From the NCBI GenBank assembly GCA_030531645.1, contig JAUNNB010000004.1, positions 20,391-84,390 on the forward strand: 64,000 nucleotides of DNA. Direction: 5' to 3'. A program made the position numbers and the translations under genes. The stretch is from Candidatus Saccharimonadota bacterium. GTDB taxonomy: Bacteria > Patescibacteriota > Saccharimonadia > Saccharimonadales > Saccharimonadaceae. How positions within the stretch are numbered: the stretch's first letter is position 1; each line of letters begins with the position of its first letter. Under the pieces are notes generated by a model that was not told the origin of the DNA, did no database searches, and was given only the letters and a program-made list of their open reading frames with translations. Positions 1 to 9,115 of this stretch are shown here, one piece after another.

Positions 1-7
1 TAAGTAG

Positions 8-1096
8 ATGAAACTGTCCAAGCAAAATATACTAGTTTTCACTAGAACCATGAAAATGGGTGGGACTGAGAATGTAATTTTGCAATACTGTGAGGCTTTG
101 AAAGGCAAGGTAAATGGCATTGTTGTTTGTTCGTGTGGAGGAGTAAATGAGGCTCGTTTGGCGGAGATGGGTATAAAGCACTATAAGATAGACGACATTG
201 AACAGAAGAGCTTGAGAGTGGCATGGAGAACAATAAGAGAGCTTAGAAGGATTGTAGAAAAGGAACATATAACTGTAGTGCATTCTAATCATAGAATGGC
301 GGCTTTCTATGCACAAATTGCTTTGAAGGATAGAATTAGGAAAGTTGCGACGGCCCACAATGTATTTCATGATAAAAGGAGCCTGACTAAGTTTGCTTAT
401 AGGGATACAGAGATTATAGCTGTAGGTAAGGCTGTGAAGGAGAATTTGGTTTCGTACTTTGGAATAGACCCAGATCAGGTATCGATTATTTATAATACTG
501 TGCGTCCGATGAGAACTAGGATAGTTGAAATTCCAGAAATACGAAATGCGAGGAGTATGGGATATTTGACAGTGGGTAATGTGGGGCGATTGACTGAGCA
601 GAAGGGCATGGAATATTTTATAAATGCGGCAAGAGAAGCATTGAAGAAGAATGATAGACTAAAGTTTTTCATAGTGGGAGATGGTGAGGAGAAGGAAAAA
701 CTTATAAGACAATCAAGAGATTTATTAGATAAAGAGCAACTTTACTTTTTGGGGTATCGTGATGATGTGCAGAATGTTATGGCTCAATTGGATGTAGTAG
801 TATTGAGTTCGCTATGGGAAGGTTTTCCCTTGACGCCAATAGAAGCATTTTCGGTAGGTAAGACGATAATAGGCACAGCAGTGGATGGGACAAAGGAGAT
901 TATAGATGATGGGGAGAATGGCTTATTGGTAGAATCTGGCGATGCTAATCAAATTGCTATGGCAATTTTGGAATTGGCAGAGGATAAGAAAAAACGTGTT
1001 TTGTATGGTAAGAATGCCAAAAAAGTATATGATGAGAAGTTCGCGTTTGATATTTTTTCAAAGATGTACGTAGATTTTTATGAGAAGATGACGTAA
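8..1096 (+). CDS. GT4-family glycosyltransferase
   Basis: A 362-residue GT-B fold glycosyltransferase that probably adds a sugar from a nucleotide-sugar donor to a lipid-linked surface glycan on the cytoplasmic side of the membrane. The N-terminal half opens with the glycine loop TMKMGGTEN (residues 14-22). The C-terminal half has NVGRLTEQKG, FIVGDG and the E-x7-E motif EGFPLTPIE (E271 and E279), which is typical of family GT4. Length is normal. The window begins with TAA just before it, probably the stop of an upstream gene, so this looks internal to an operon. It leads into acetyltransferase and GT2 genes. Donor and acceptor cannot be told from sequence. Confidence 0.88.
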   Translation: MKLSKQNILVFTRTMKMGGTENVILQYCEALKGKVNGIVVCSCGGVNEARLAEMGIKHYKIDDIEQKSLRVAWRTIRELRRIVEKEHITVVHSNHRMAAFYAQIALKDRIRKVATAHNVFHDKRSLTKFAYRDTEIIAVGKAVKENLVSYFGIDPDQVSIIYNTVRPMRTRIVEIPEIRNARSMGYLTVGNVGRLTEQKGMEYFINAAREALKKNDRLKFFIVGDGEEKEKLIRQSRDLLDKEQLYFLGYRDDVQNVMAQLDVVVLSSLWEGFPLTPIEAFSVGKTIIGTAVDGTKEIIDDGENGLLVESGDANQIAMAILELAEDKKKRVLYGKNAKKVYDEKFAFDIFSKMYVDFYEKMT

Positions 1097-1122
1097 TATA
1101 ATAAATAAGGAATAATAAGTAA

Positions 1123-1689
1123 ATGACTAACACTAAGAAGAATAAGATGCCAAAGCCTATTAAGGTAGTGTATTATGCCATAGTTTTGTTTGGCAATGTT
1201 GTTGTGAATAAAATACCTAGCAGGCATTTTAGGAAATTTTTCTACAAATTACTGGGCGCAAAGATTGGTAAACACAGTGTCATATGTAGACGTGCTGATA
1301 TTTTGTTCCCAAAAGGTTTGACAATAGATGACAACGTGGCTGTTGGGTGGTTTGTGGATTTGGATGCAAGAGGCGGCATAACAATAGGTCATGATACAAA
1401 TCTCAGTAGCCATTCAATCTTGATTACTGGTAGTCATGATGTGGATGATCCAAAATTTACGGCTTCATTTAAACCAATCAAGATTGGTCACCATTGTTGG
1501 GTAGGTACTGGTGCTATGATATTGCAAGGTGTCACCATAGGTGATGGTGCAGTAGTTGCGGCAGGGGCGGTTGTTACTAAGGATATCCCAGCTGGTGAGA
1601 TTTGGGGTGGCGTTCCGGCGAAATTTATACGAAAAAGAGGAACTGAAAAATATAGTTATCGCGTAAAAGGTGCGCCAATTTTACACTGA
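1123..1689 (+). CDS. Hexapeptide (left-handed beta-helix) acetyltransferase
   Basis: A 188-residue acyltransferase of the CatB/WcaF-like group, likely O-acetylating a sugar of the surface glycan with acetyl-CoA. The hexapeptide repeats are visible in IGKHSVICR, LTIDDNVAVG, ITIGHDTNLSSHS, IKIGHHCWVGTGAMI and VTIGDGAVVAAGAVV, ending in the usual VPAKFIRKR. The histidine in GSHDVDD is a good catalytic candidate. AAGGA stands a suitable distance before the ATG. It follows the GT4 gene by 26 nt. This is the only protein gene in the window that ends in TGA. Confidence 0.87.
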   Translation: MTNTKKNKMPKPIKVVYYAIVLFGNVVVNKIPSRHFRKFFYKLLGAKIGKHSVICRRADILFPKGLTIDDNVAVGWFVDLDARGGITIGHDTNLSSHSILITGSHDVDDPKFTASFKPIKIGHHCWVGTGAMILQGVTIGDGAVVAAGAVVTKDIPAGEIWGGVPAKFIRKRGTEKYSYRVKGAPILH

Positions 1690-1701
1690 GCTAAAAGTAA
1701 C

Positions 1702-2745
1702 ATGGTTTTGAAGAAGAAAGATTTTAACACGCTGATAAGTGTAATAATTCCAGTATATAATGTTAAAAAGTATTTAACAGAGTGTATTGATAGTGTTCTT
1801 AATCAGACGTATGAAAGGATAGAAATTATCTTAATAGATGACGGCTCTACAGATGGTTCTAGTAGGATTTGTGATGTTTATGGCGATAAATATGAGAATA
1901 TCAAAGTAATACATAAGAATAACCATGGTTTAGGAATGGCACGAAATACTGGTTTGGATGTCGCAATTGGTGATGTGATTATGTTCTTGGATTCCGATGA
2001 CTATTTAGATGAGGATTGCCTAGAACATTTGTACGCTGTGATGAAGGAGAAAAAACTAGATTTCGTGAAGACGGGGCATAGGCGCGTTGCAGATAATGGA
2101 AGAGTTATTTTTGAAACGGACTATAAATGCGAACTATTTGACAAAGATAATATACGAGATATGATACCTAGATTCTTGGGCTCGAATTTAACAGATCAAG
2201 ATGGCTTAGCGATGTCGGTGTGTGGAGCTCTCTTTAGAAAGAAAATTATTGATGACTTTGGCATAAGATTTCCATCTGAACAAATTATGATTTCTGAGGA
2301 TGTCATTTTTAATATCGATTACTCTGGACATATATATTCAGCGGCTGTTTTGCCGGAAATTTATTACAATTATAGATATAATAACGGTTCTTTAACAACG
2401 CAATACAGAAGAGATAGGTTTGAGAAAGTATTAATTCTATATGATGAACTAAAAACTCGTTTTGAGAGTTTCGGCATGACTGATGATGTACAGTTGCGAT
2501 TAGATAAAATGTTTTTAATATATTTACGAATGTGTATAGCCCAGGAAAAACGATCTGTTTCAAAGAAAAAAATACAGGATTCAGTAAATAGAGTGAAGAG
2601 CATTCTGTGCGATCAAGTAGTCCAAGAAATAGTAGGTGATTTTCCCGTGTCTAAAATGGGGGTAAAGCAGAGGTTGTTCGTCTTTTTGATGAAACATAGA
2701 TGTAGTTATATATTGTATTTTTTAGCCAATATAAATTTACTGTAA
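1702..2745 (+). CDS. GT2-family glycosyltransferase
   Basis: A 347-residue inverting GT-A glycosyltransferase of the EpsJ/WcaA type. The N-terminus reads ISVIIPVYNVKKYLTECIDSVLNQTY, followed by IDDGSTDGS and the DxD metal site FLDSDDYLD near residues 96-102, all canonical for GT2. The C-terminal ~110 residues are basic and hydrophobic and probably sit on the membrane. It lies 12 nt after the acetyltransferase and most likely belongs to the same transcript, acting on the same polysaccharide repeat unit. The exact sugar is unknown. Confidence 0.9.
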   Translation: MVLKKKDFNTLISVIIPVYNVKKYLTECIDSVLNQTYERIEIILIDDGSTDGSSRICDVYGDKYENIKVIHKNNHGLGMARNTGLDVAIGDVIMFLDSDDYLDEDCLEHLYAVMKEKKLDFVKTGHRRVADNGRVIFETDYKCELFDKDNIRDMIPRFLGSNLTDQDGLAMSVCGALFRKKIIDDFGIRFPSEQIMISEDVIFNIDYSGHIYSAAVLPEIYYNYRYNNGSLTTQYRRDRFEKVLILYDELKTRFESFGMTDDVQLRLDKMFLIYLRMCIAQEKRSVSKKKIQDSVNRVKSILCDQVVQEIVGDFPVSKMGVKQRLFVFLMKHRCSYILYFLANINLL

Positions 2746-2751
2746 CACAGA

Positions 2752-2780
2752 TTGAACGCTTCTCCTGAGAGTGCTATAAT
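2752..2780 (+). promoter_or_regulatory. Promoter for the Wzy-like gene
   Basis: TTGAAC and TATAAT are separated by 17 bp, a strong vegetative promoter that starts a new unit in the middle of the glycan locus. Between it and the start at 2818 is an 8-codon frame (ATG at 2794) whose TGA overlaps the next gene's ATG, which could couple their translation. Confidence 0.75.
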
Positions 2781-2817
2781 ATAGTAGTATTGTTATGAGT
2801 GGAGAGCTAGGCTTATT

Positions 2818-4095
2818 ATGACAAAGAGTGTGCCAGGTTTGTTGTTTAGGAACCCAGATGGAGTGTTTATTGTTGCTTTCACGTTGTTTAGCATGCTTAA
2901 ACGAGAGACTGATATAGTAGGCACTGGAATGTTTGGTACGGTCTGCGACGTATTGTACTATATGTTTTTTGTACTTATACTTTTGAGAGCAATATTTAGC
3001 AGAAAGGACAATAACGAGAAAGAGCGAGTATTTTTAAAAAGTTTTACTCCACTGCTAGTGTTCTATTTAGCTGTAGAAGCGATTGCCCTTTTATTCAACA
3101 GTGATCAATCATTACGATATGGTATTGGGAGTTTGGTTAAGAGTGTAATGGTGATAGTTAATATGATTGCCACGGTTGTTGCTCTTGGATGTATGTATTA
3201 TTTGACAAAAGAAAAAGTGGTAACATATATATTAATTGGCCATTTAATCAACCAGGCTGTAGTTATTATTTATGGTTTTGCAACTAATGACTTTGGTTAT
3301 GCTTTGAGTGATTTATTCTCGTTCTTTTCCTTTAGCGAAACATCTGAAAGTATTTTTGAAATGCATGGCGCAACGTATTGTATAGGTGCATTGTTGTTGT
3401 ATTTTATGACTAAAAGTAAGACCGCTAAAACTTCAAAAGCGATTTTTATATTAATTCCCCTTTTTATTATAGGACAAAAGAGGGTTGCGGTTGGGGCTAT
3501 TGCGGCTGCGGTATTGGTATGGTGTGTTATTAGGAATATGAAAATAACTAAGAAGAGGCTGATGGCTTTTTCCGTGCTTTTTTGTATTGTGATTATGATA
3601 TTTGTTTTTTTGCTGTATAATGGGACTTTCTTTAATCTTATGAAGACACTTGGTATTAGTACATCTGGTAGAGGGCTACTTGCGAAATATTTTACAAGAC
3701 AAACCTCGTTCTCTATTACCCAATTACCATGGGGCTTAGATGTGGTTAATGATGTTTTATATCATACTCCTTATACAGAAATAGCGCCAAATTATATAGC
3801 AGTCGCCTTACATAACGATATCTTAAAGAATTTTATAGAGTTTGGGTTCATTGGTATGATTGCGTGGCTTTATATTATGATTGTACATTTTACAGAAAGA
3901 ATATATGAAGGTTTGGGTGAAAGATCAGTAAAGATGTATATAGTTCTTCTTGTGTACACGTTTATATTATTTATGTTCTCAAATTCTTACTATTCAAGCC
4001 CGCTCTTTCTGCTAATGTTTATTTTACCATTAGCGATAAGTGATGATAGAGATATTTCACATAAGAAAAGGAGAAAGGGCCATGAAACTAAATAA
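2818..4095 (+). CDS. Wzy-like O-antigen/capsule polymerase, polytopic membrane protein
   Basis: A 425-residue protein with about ten to twelve hydrophobic segments and a large polar loop around residues 275-330 (GISTSGRGLLAKYF through EIAPNYIAVALHNDILKNFIEFG). The loop plus the H-N-D-x5-F-x-E-x-G pattern resembles the O-antigen ligase/polymerase superfamily, which joins undecaprenyl-linked repeat units outside the membrane. Sequence in this superfamily is poorly conserved, so the call rests on topology and on its place between glycosyltransferases and a flippase. Its 3' end overlaps the next gene by 14 nt. Confidence 0.72.
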   Translation: MTKSVPGLLFRNPDGVFIVAFTLFSMLKRETDIVGTGMFGTVCDVLYYMFFVLILLRAIFSRKDNNEKERVFLKSFTPLLVFYLAVEAIALLFNSDQSLRYGIGSLVKSVMVIVNMIATVVALGCMYYLTKEKVVTYILIGHLINQAVVIIYGFATNDFGYALSDLFSFFSFSETSESIFEMHGATYCIGALLLYFMTKSKTAKTSKAIFILIPLFIIGQKRVAVGAIAAAVLVWCVIRNMKITKKRLMAFSVLFCIVIMIFVFLLYNGTFFNLMKTLGISTSGRGLLAKYFTRQTSFSITQLPWGLDVVNDVLYHTPYTEIAPNYIAVALHNDILKNFIEFGFIGMIAWLYIMIVHFTERIYEGLGERSVKMYIVLLVYTFILFMFSNSYYSSPLFLLMFILPLAISDDRDISHKKRRKGHETK

Positions 4096-4813
4096 AATTT
4101 TAAAACGTTTAATAATGAGGCATAAAGCTGATAGTGAGGCTTATATAAAATTCTTGAGAAAAAAAGGTATGAGGATTGGCGACTATACCGTTGTCTATAT
4201 ACCTAGCAGAACAATTATAGATGATTCGAGACCGTGGCTTGTTGAAATAGGCCATCATGTGAAAATAGCAGCTGGCACTACTATTTTAACTCATGGATAT
4301 GATTGGTCGGTGCTGAAAGTTGAATATGGAGAAATCTTGGGATCTGCTGGAAAAGTGAAAATTGGAAATAATGTTTTTATAGGTGTACACTCAACAATTT
4401 TAAAGGGAGTAACGATTGGCAATAATGTCATTATTGGCGCCAATTCTCTGGTTAATAAAAATGTGCCAGATAATGTTGTGGTTGCTGGAAATCCTGCAAA
4501 AGTAATTTGCAGCATAGATGAATATCGTGAAAAAAGAAAGAAGAAACAATTAGAAGAAGCGGTGGCTACGACAATTGAATATAAAAAGGTTTATGGGCAT
4601 TGGCCAGAGAAGAAATATCTTGGAGAATTTGTGTTTTTATTTGAAAATAGAACGAATGCTGTTAAACAAGATGAAGTTTTTAATGAGATTGGGTCTCTTA
4701 ATGGGAATTATGATGAAACCCTAAAAACTTTTTTGAATGAAAAGGGAAAGTTTAAATCATATGATGAGTTTATTATGTATTGTAAAAAATGTCTTGATAA
4801 GGATGGTCTATAG
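4082..4813 (+). CDS. Hexapeptide acetyltransferase with C-terminal extension
   Basis: A 243-residue left-handed beta-helix acyltransferase. Repeats include VKIAAGTTILTHG, VKIGNNVFIGVHSTIL, VTIGNNVIIGANSLV and the closing VAGNPAKVI. The start MKLNKIL was chosen because AGGAGAAAGG precedes it. An in-frame ATG at 4040 lies deep inside the upstream gene and lacks such a site. About 80 residues follow the helix, including a charged stretch rich in E, K and Y, longer than usual for this family and of unknown role. It probably decorates the same surface glycan. Confidence 0.83.
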   Translation: MKLNKILKRLIMRHKADSEAYIKFLRKKGMRIGDYTVVYIPSRTIIDDSRPWLVEIGHHVKIAAGTTILTHGYDWSVLKVEYGEILGSAGKVKIGNNVFIGVHSTILKGVTIGNNVIIGANSLVNKNVPDNVVVAGNPAKVICSIDEYREKRKKKQLEEAVATTIEYKKVYGHWPEKKYLGEFVFLFENRTNAVKQDEVFNEIGSLNGNYDETLKTFLNEKGKFKSYDEFIMYCKKCLDKDGL

Positions 4814-4846
4814 CACGCCATAATAGTGCTGATATAACCTGTGTAG

Positions 4847-4862
4847 TATAATATATGGTATG
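4847..4862 (+). promoter_or_regulatory. Leaderless promoter and start of the LicD-like gene
   Basis: TATAAT is followed after seven bases by the ATG of the LicD-like gene, so transcription should begin at or next to the start codon. There is no Shine-Dalgarno sequence. This is one of many such arrangements in the window. Confidence 0.7.
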
Positions 4863-5714
4863 AATGATACTCAGAAAGTAATCCTCGATATATTTAAAGA
4901 ATATAAGAAGATTTGTGATAAACATGGTTTGAAGTATTTTGGACTTAGTGGGACTACTATAGGTGCCGTGCGCCATGGAGGTTTCATTCCGTGGGATGAT
5001 GATTTAGATGTAGCAATGCCCATTGACGATTATCTGAAATTTAGAGAAATTGCACTGAAAGAACTAGGCAGAGGGTATGAATTACTTGATTCTAGAAGCA
5101 GAAAGACAAATCCTCAGATGTATATGAAAGTTAGGGATTCGAGGACTACGTATATAGAAGGACAGTATGCAGATAAACCGAGATATTTTGGTGGAGTATG
5201 GATGGATGTATTTCCTATTGCTATGTGTCCGAGTAATAAATTGAAGATTTCAATATTAAAAATTAGATTACGATTCTATAGGAAGATGGATATGCTGAGG
5301 AACCAGTATACTTTTAGAGAATCGGAATTAAAGAACAAGTTGATGAAAATTTTATTTTTGCCGGTCGTATATATTTGCAAGAGCGATCATTATTTGAACA
5401 GATGGGAAAGAACCCTTGTGATTTATAACCGGAAAGCGAATAATAAAAAGATTATTTTACCATGGCGTTTACCGCCAAGAAGAACATACCATAATATTTT
5501 TCCATGTGAATTCTTTGAAAGCACTGAGGAGCGAAAGTTTGAGGATACAACTATGATGATTCCTACAATGTATGATGAGTACTTGAGGATGGACTTTGGT
5601 GACTATATGAAACTACCACCGAAGTCAGCGAGAGTAACTCATTTTGAGGAGGGTGCGACTTTAGATTTAAATAAACCATATATCGAGTATGTGAAGACTT
5701 ACCATGAAAGCTAA
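4860..5714 (+). CDS. LicD/fukutin-family phosphotransferase
   Basis: A 284-residue member of the LicD nucleotidyltransferase-fold family, which transfers a phosphorylated alcohol such as phosphocholine, ribitol phosphate or glycerol phosphate from a CDP donor to a glycan. The signature is GTTIGAVRHGGFIPWDDDLD at residues 31-50, with the acidic cluster D46-D47-D48-x-D50 as the likely metal site. The gene for a TagD-like cytidylyltransferase, which could make a CDP donor, lies 1.5 kb downstream. The start appears leaderless. It overlaps the flippase gene by 11 nt. The transferred group is not determined by sequence. Confidence 0.85.
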   Translation: MNDTQKVILDIFKEYKKICDKHGLKYFGLSGTTIGAVRHGGFIPWDDDLDVAMPIDDYLKFREIALKELGRGYELLDSRSRKTNPQMYMKVRDSRTTYIEGQYADKPRYFGGVWMDVFPIAMCPSNKLKISILKIRLRFYRKMDMLRNQYTFRESELKNKLMKILFLPVVYICKSDHYLNRWERTLVIYNRKANNKKIILPWRLPPRRTYHNIFPCEFFESTEERKFEDTTMMIPTMYDEYLRMDFGDYMKLPPKSARVTHFEEGATLDLNKPYIEYVKTYHES

Positions 5715-7215
5715 ATTAAAAAAAATTTTAAAGAAAAAAGCTCTACTTAATGTAGTTAGTAGTTTGTTGTTGCAACTCGCTACAATAATCAGTGGCTTTA
5801 TTGTTCAGAGGATTGTACTTGAATATTTTGGATCTGATGCTAATGGCTTAGTGTCATCATTGACCCAATTCTTAAGCTATGTTTCGCTTATTGAAGGCGG
5901 TCTCTCTAGTGTAATTATGACTAGCTTATATAAACCGTTACATGACAAAAATGATGAAAAGATTAGTGCGATCATGAAAACATCGACTAATTTCTTTAGA
6001 AAGATTAGTGCGATTCATATAGTGTATTCTGTTGCATTGGCGATTATATATCCGTTACTGTCGAATACTGGTTTTTCGTTTGCATATGTAGCTTCTTTGA
6101 CGATGATTCTTTCGTTCATGATGCTGCTTCAATATATGTTTTCTGTTCCTTACCAGACGCTATTGAAGGCTGACAGGGCAACCTATGTGGTCTCGCTGAC
6201 CCAGGTTATAATAACGGTTTTAAATGTTATATCTGCAGTTGCAATCGTAAATATATTCCCAAATATGCATGTGTTTAAGATTGTAGCAAGTGCATTGTAT
6301 ATAATTCAGCCAATTGTATATAGTTGGTACATTAGAAAACACTACAATATAAATAGAAAAACGAAAATTGACAATAATTTAATAAAAAATAGATGGAATG
6401 GGTTTGGGATAAATGTTGCAGCTTTCATCCATAATAATACTGATGTGGCGATTCTAACTATTTTTACAGATTTGAGGGTAGTGTCTGTATATGCCGTGTA
6501 TGCGCTGGTGACGACTGGTCTTAAAAGATTCATACAGGCAATTGCATCTGCTATGGCCCCCTCCATAGGACGTATATACGCGAGTGGAGATAGCGACCTT
6601 CTTGATAAAAAATTTGGTATCTTTGAATATATGATTTTTATATTAGTATTCTATATATTTACGTTAGCTGCGCTTTTGATTACCCCCTTTGTGATGATCT
6701 ATACCAATGGAATTAATGATGCTGATTATTATCAGCCACTTTTTGGAGTTTTGATAGTATTGTCAGAAGCCCTTTATTTGATTAAATTTGCGCATTTACA
6801 TTTGTCGTATGTGGCGGATCGATATAGAGATATAACGAAGCCAGCAATACTAGAAGCAGTTTTAAATATAGTACTTTCGTTAGTACTGGTGCAGTGGTTG
6901 GGGATGAATGGCGTAATGATTGGCACGATTGTAGCGATGGCTTATAGAATGGTATTCCATGTTTGGTATACAAAAAAGATTATCCCGTTAAGGGTACAAT
7001 GGAAATTTTATGCTAGGCTTTTGGGGTTTTGTATAGCGACTCTGATGGCTGTTATGATATGCGTAGTACTAGTGCCGCCTATAGAATATAATATTTGGAA
7101 TTGGCTATGGCACGCGGTGATTTATGCCGTGGTTTTATTGGTGGGGTACGGATTATTTAGTATAATATGTTGTCGTGATGAAGTAAAAGGTCTTTCGAAA
7201 TATATGAAGAATTAG
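5704..7215 (+). CDS. Wzx-like polysaccharide flippase (MOP superfamily)
   Basis: A 503-residue membrane protein with about 12-14 transmembrane segments, matching the lipid-linked oligosaccharide flippases that carry undecaprenyl-bound repeat units across the membrane. The N-terminal pattern, with a helix near LLNVVSSLLLQLATIISGFIVQ, an amphipathic turn and LEYFGSDANGLVSSLTQFLSY, is typical. Length is normal. It overlaps the LicD-like gene, so the two are probably co-translated. With the Wzy-like gene it suggests a Wzx/Wzy-dependent route for the surface polymer. Confidence 0.87.
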   Translation: MKAKLKKILKKKALLNVVSSLLLQLATIISGFIVQRIVLEYFGSDANGLVSSLTQFLSYVSLIEGGLSSVIMTSLYKPLHDKNDEKISAIMKTSTNFFRKISAIHIVYSVALAIIYPLLSNTGFSFAYVASLTMILSFMMLLQYMFSVPYQTLLKADRATYVVSLTQVIITVLNVISAVAIVNIFPNMHVFKIVASALYIIQPIVYSWYIRKHYNINRKTKIDNNLIKNRWNGFGINVAAFIHNNTDVAILTIFTDLRVVSVYAVYALVTTGLKRFIQAIASAMAPSIGRIYASGDSDLLDKKFGIFEYMIFILVFYIFTLAALLITPFVMIYTNGINDADYYQPLFGVLIVLSEALYLIKFAHLHLSYVADRYRDITKPAILEAVLNIVLSLVLVQWLGMNGVMIGTIVAMAYRMVFHVWYTKKIIPLRVQWKFYARLLGFCIATLMAVMICVVLVPPIEYNIWNWLWHAVIYAVVLLVGYGLFSIICCRDEVKGLSKYMKN

Positions 7216-7230
7216 ATACATTGGGTGTGG

Positions 7231-7245
7231 TATAATTTAGACATG
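7231..7245 (+). promoter_or_regulatory. Extended -10 and leaderless start of the cytidylyltransferase
   Basis: TGTGGTATAAT is followed after exactly six bases by ATG. This spacing decides the start at 7243 over an in-frame ATG at 7225 that lies upstream of the -10 element. Confidence 0.75.
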
Positions 7246-7701
7246 AAGAAATATAGAATCGGTTATACTCAAGGTGTTTATGATATGTTCCATATAGGAC
7301 ACTTGAACATTATAAAGCGAGCGAAAGAGCAGTGTGATTATCTGGTTGTGGGCGTAAATTCTGATGATTTAGTAAAAGAGTACAAGCATAAGATTCCGGT
7401 TATTTGCGAAAGTGACCGTATAGAAATTGTACGAAGTATTAAAGAGGTAGATGAAGCTATTTTGGCAAATACATTGAATAAAAAGGAATTGCAGTCACAG
7501 ATTGGCTTTGAGGCTATTTTTATCGGAAGCGATTGGAAGGGTAGTGATAGGTGGAGTGAGACGGAACGTGAAATGAATGACATTGGGGTGGATGTTGTAT
7601 ACTTGCCGCATACTGATGGAATTTCGTCGACGGATTTAGTAAAGAAGATTGTTGAACAGGGTGGGTATAAGTTGGTTGAAGAAGTAGACGTTATTAATTA
7701 G
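7243..7701 (+). CDS. TagD-like cytidylyltransferase
   Basis: A 152-residue nucleotidyltransferase that probably activates a phospho-alcohol with CTP (glycerol 3-phosphate, ethanolamine or choline phosphate). HIGH at residues 17-20 and ISST at 127-130 are the two nucleotide-binding motifs of this family, and the length matches single-domain TagD/GCT proteins. Together with the LicD-like gene it could form a make-and-transfer pair for phospho-decoration of the glycan. The start is leaderless. Its last 8 nt overlap the convergent acyltransferase gene. Substrate identity is an inference from context only. Confidence 0.85.
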   Translation: MKKYRIGYTQGVYDMFHIGHLNIIKRAKEQCDYLVVGVNSDDLVKEYKHKIPVICESDRIEIVRSIKEVDEAILANTLNKKELQSQIGFEAIFIGSDWKGSDRWSETEREMNDIGVDVVYLPHTDGISSTDLVKKIVEQGGYKLVEEVDVIN

Positions 7702-8752
7702 GTTTATTCTTGTTTATTTTACCCCAAATCCAAGGGATTTTTTTGGAGGTAACTTGGTATACTCCAACACACACAATATAGATCAGAATAGAACTAAAGA
7801 AGTAGAGGATAAACATGAGAATCTTTGATGTGATGAATTCGTTTTTGACGTACTTTGCAATTTCTACGAAAAATGGGTGTACGAGGACTATTGCTATAGA
7901 TGCGTTGGATATAGTTGACGCCGCTCGATTTAGCTTAGGATTATTGAAAAATTTCGAGAGAAAGATGATGCCGCTACTCCCCAAAATAGCATTAAGATAG
8001 AATAGCAGTGGAGATTTTCCCATGTAGGCGCTTGATGTCGAAATTTTCCCGTTAATGGAAGTAATCAAGCAAGACATGATTATGCAGCCCATACTCAATA
8101 GTATGAGGATGAAACGTTTTGTCTCGATTTTGTTATAAAGGTGGAACAATATTTTGCCTAGACCAAAAAACGTAAAGCCTATCACGATTGATGCGATGAA
8201 GAAACGTCTGGGAATAAAGTATTTTCCGAGGATAGTATTACAGAATGCATCTGCGGTGCTAACAAGGAGGGCTACAATGACTGCAAGTTTTTCTAGTTTA
8301 TACTGCGCCACAATGTCGTATAATGTACGTATGGCGAATAATACTAGAATGAACCAAGAAGAGTGAGCTGGGCCATCTAGCCCATGGTAAACATTTTTCG
8401 GGATTACAAGAAGGCTCTCGAGCAAGTTTCCGTTATGTTTTGTAAACGCGAAAATAGTGGCGATAATGACGTTGAAAATGAGCCAAGGGATAAAGAGAGA
8501 TAAGAAATTCTTTTGGATAGCTTCTTTTAGACTATCGCGTTTTTTCCAAAGCATACCACTTATCATGAAGAAAAGAGGCATATGAAAACCATAGATGAGA
8601 GTACGGATGATATTTGAAGCGTCTTTGCCTTCAGAATTATAGCAATGTGCAAAGATAACAAGATAGAGCCCGATGATTTTTGCATAGTCGATCCATATTA
8701 TTCGTTTTGTGGATTTTGGGTTGCGGGGGGGGGCGATTTGGTTTCTTGGCAT
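7694..8752 (-). CDS. Acyltransferase-3 family membrane O-acyltransferase, C9 tract near start
   Basis: A 352-residue polytopic protein of the acyltransferase-3 (OafA/NolL-like) family that typically O-acetylates extracellular glycans. The family start IIWIDYAKIIGLYLVIFAHC is clear, with catalytic candidate H36, then PLFFMISGMLW and about ten hydrophobic segments. Between the ATG and the first conserved residue the coding strand has nine consecutive C (codons 7-10), a possible slippage tract that would switch the gene on and off. The -10 TACAAT stands six bases before ATG on the minus strand, so the mRNA is probably leaderless. It converges on the cytidylyltransferase gene. Confidence 0.85.
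   Translation of the reverse strand: MPRNQIAPPRNPKSTKRIIWIDYAKIIGLYLVIFAHCYNSEGKDASNIIRTLIYGFHMPLFFMISGMLWKKRDSLKEAIQKNFLSLFIPWLIFNVIIATIFAFTKHNGNLLESLLVIPKNVYHGLDGPAHSSWFILVLFAIRTLYDIVAQYKLEKLAVIVALLVSTADAFCNTILGKYFIPRRFFIASIVIGFTFFGLGKILFHLYNKIETKRFILILLSMGCIIMSCLITSINGKISTSSAYMGKSPLLFYLNAILGSSGIIFLSKFFNNPKLNRAASTISNASIAIVLVHPFFVEIAKYVKNEFITSKILMFILYFFSSILIYIVCVGVYQVTSKKIPWIWGKINKNKPN
8725..8733 (-). repeat. Homopolymer C9 tract in the acyltransferase 5' end
   Basis: Nine consecutive C on the coding strand, about 20 nt after the ATG. Homopolymers of this length in surface-modification genes are classic contingency sites. Gain or loss of one base would shift frame before any conserved residue. 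Confidence 0.8.
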
Positions 8753-9115
8753 ATTTTTATTGTATCATGACGTGTGCGTATATGCTATTTATGGTAATGT
8801 TTACTGCTTGTTACGCGATTGTATTATTATAATTTGCTAGGTTATTACGTAGTTTTATGTAACTATCTTATTTAAACGAAAAGCTCCGACTTTCCATTGC
8901 ATAAGTGATACGCGTGGCTTAAAACGTATTGTAGAAAGACATATGTAGTGCTTCTATTATCTAGTTGGTGATTGCTAAACCTAGGATTTGCATGTAGGCT
9001 TTTGTATATCTAAATGTTGCATTGTGATTGAATTTTATTGATATAGGTTGAAGTTGTCATCGTTCGCTGGGGAAAATAAGAGTATAATATCAAATAAAAT
9101 GAAAGGATAATTATT
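8753..9115. other. 363-bp intergenic gap at the edge of the glycan locus
   Basis: No convincing open frame or RNA was found. It holds the minus-strand -10 of the acyltransferase (TACAAT at 8759-8764) at one end. At the other end are TATAAT at 9083-9088 and GAAAGGA before the next gene. The middle ~300 bp is unassigned and may be decayed sequence. Confidence 0.5.
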
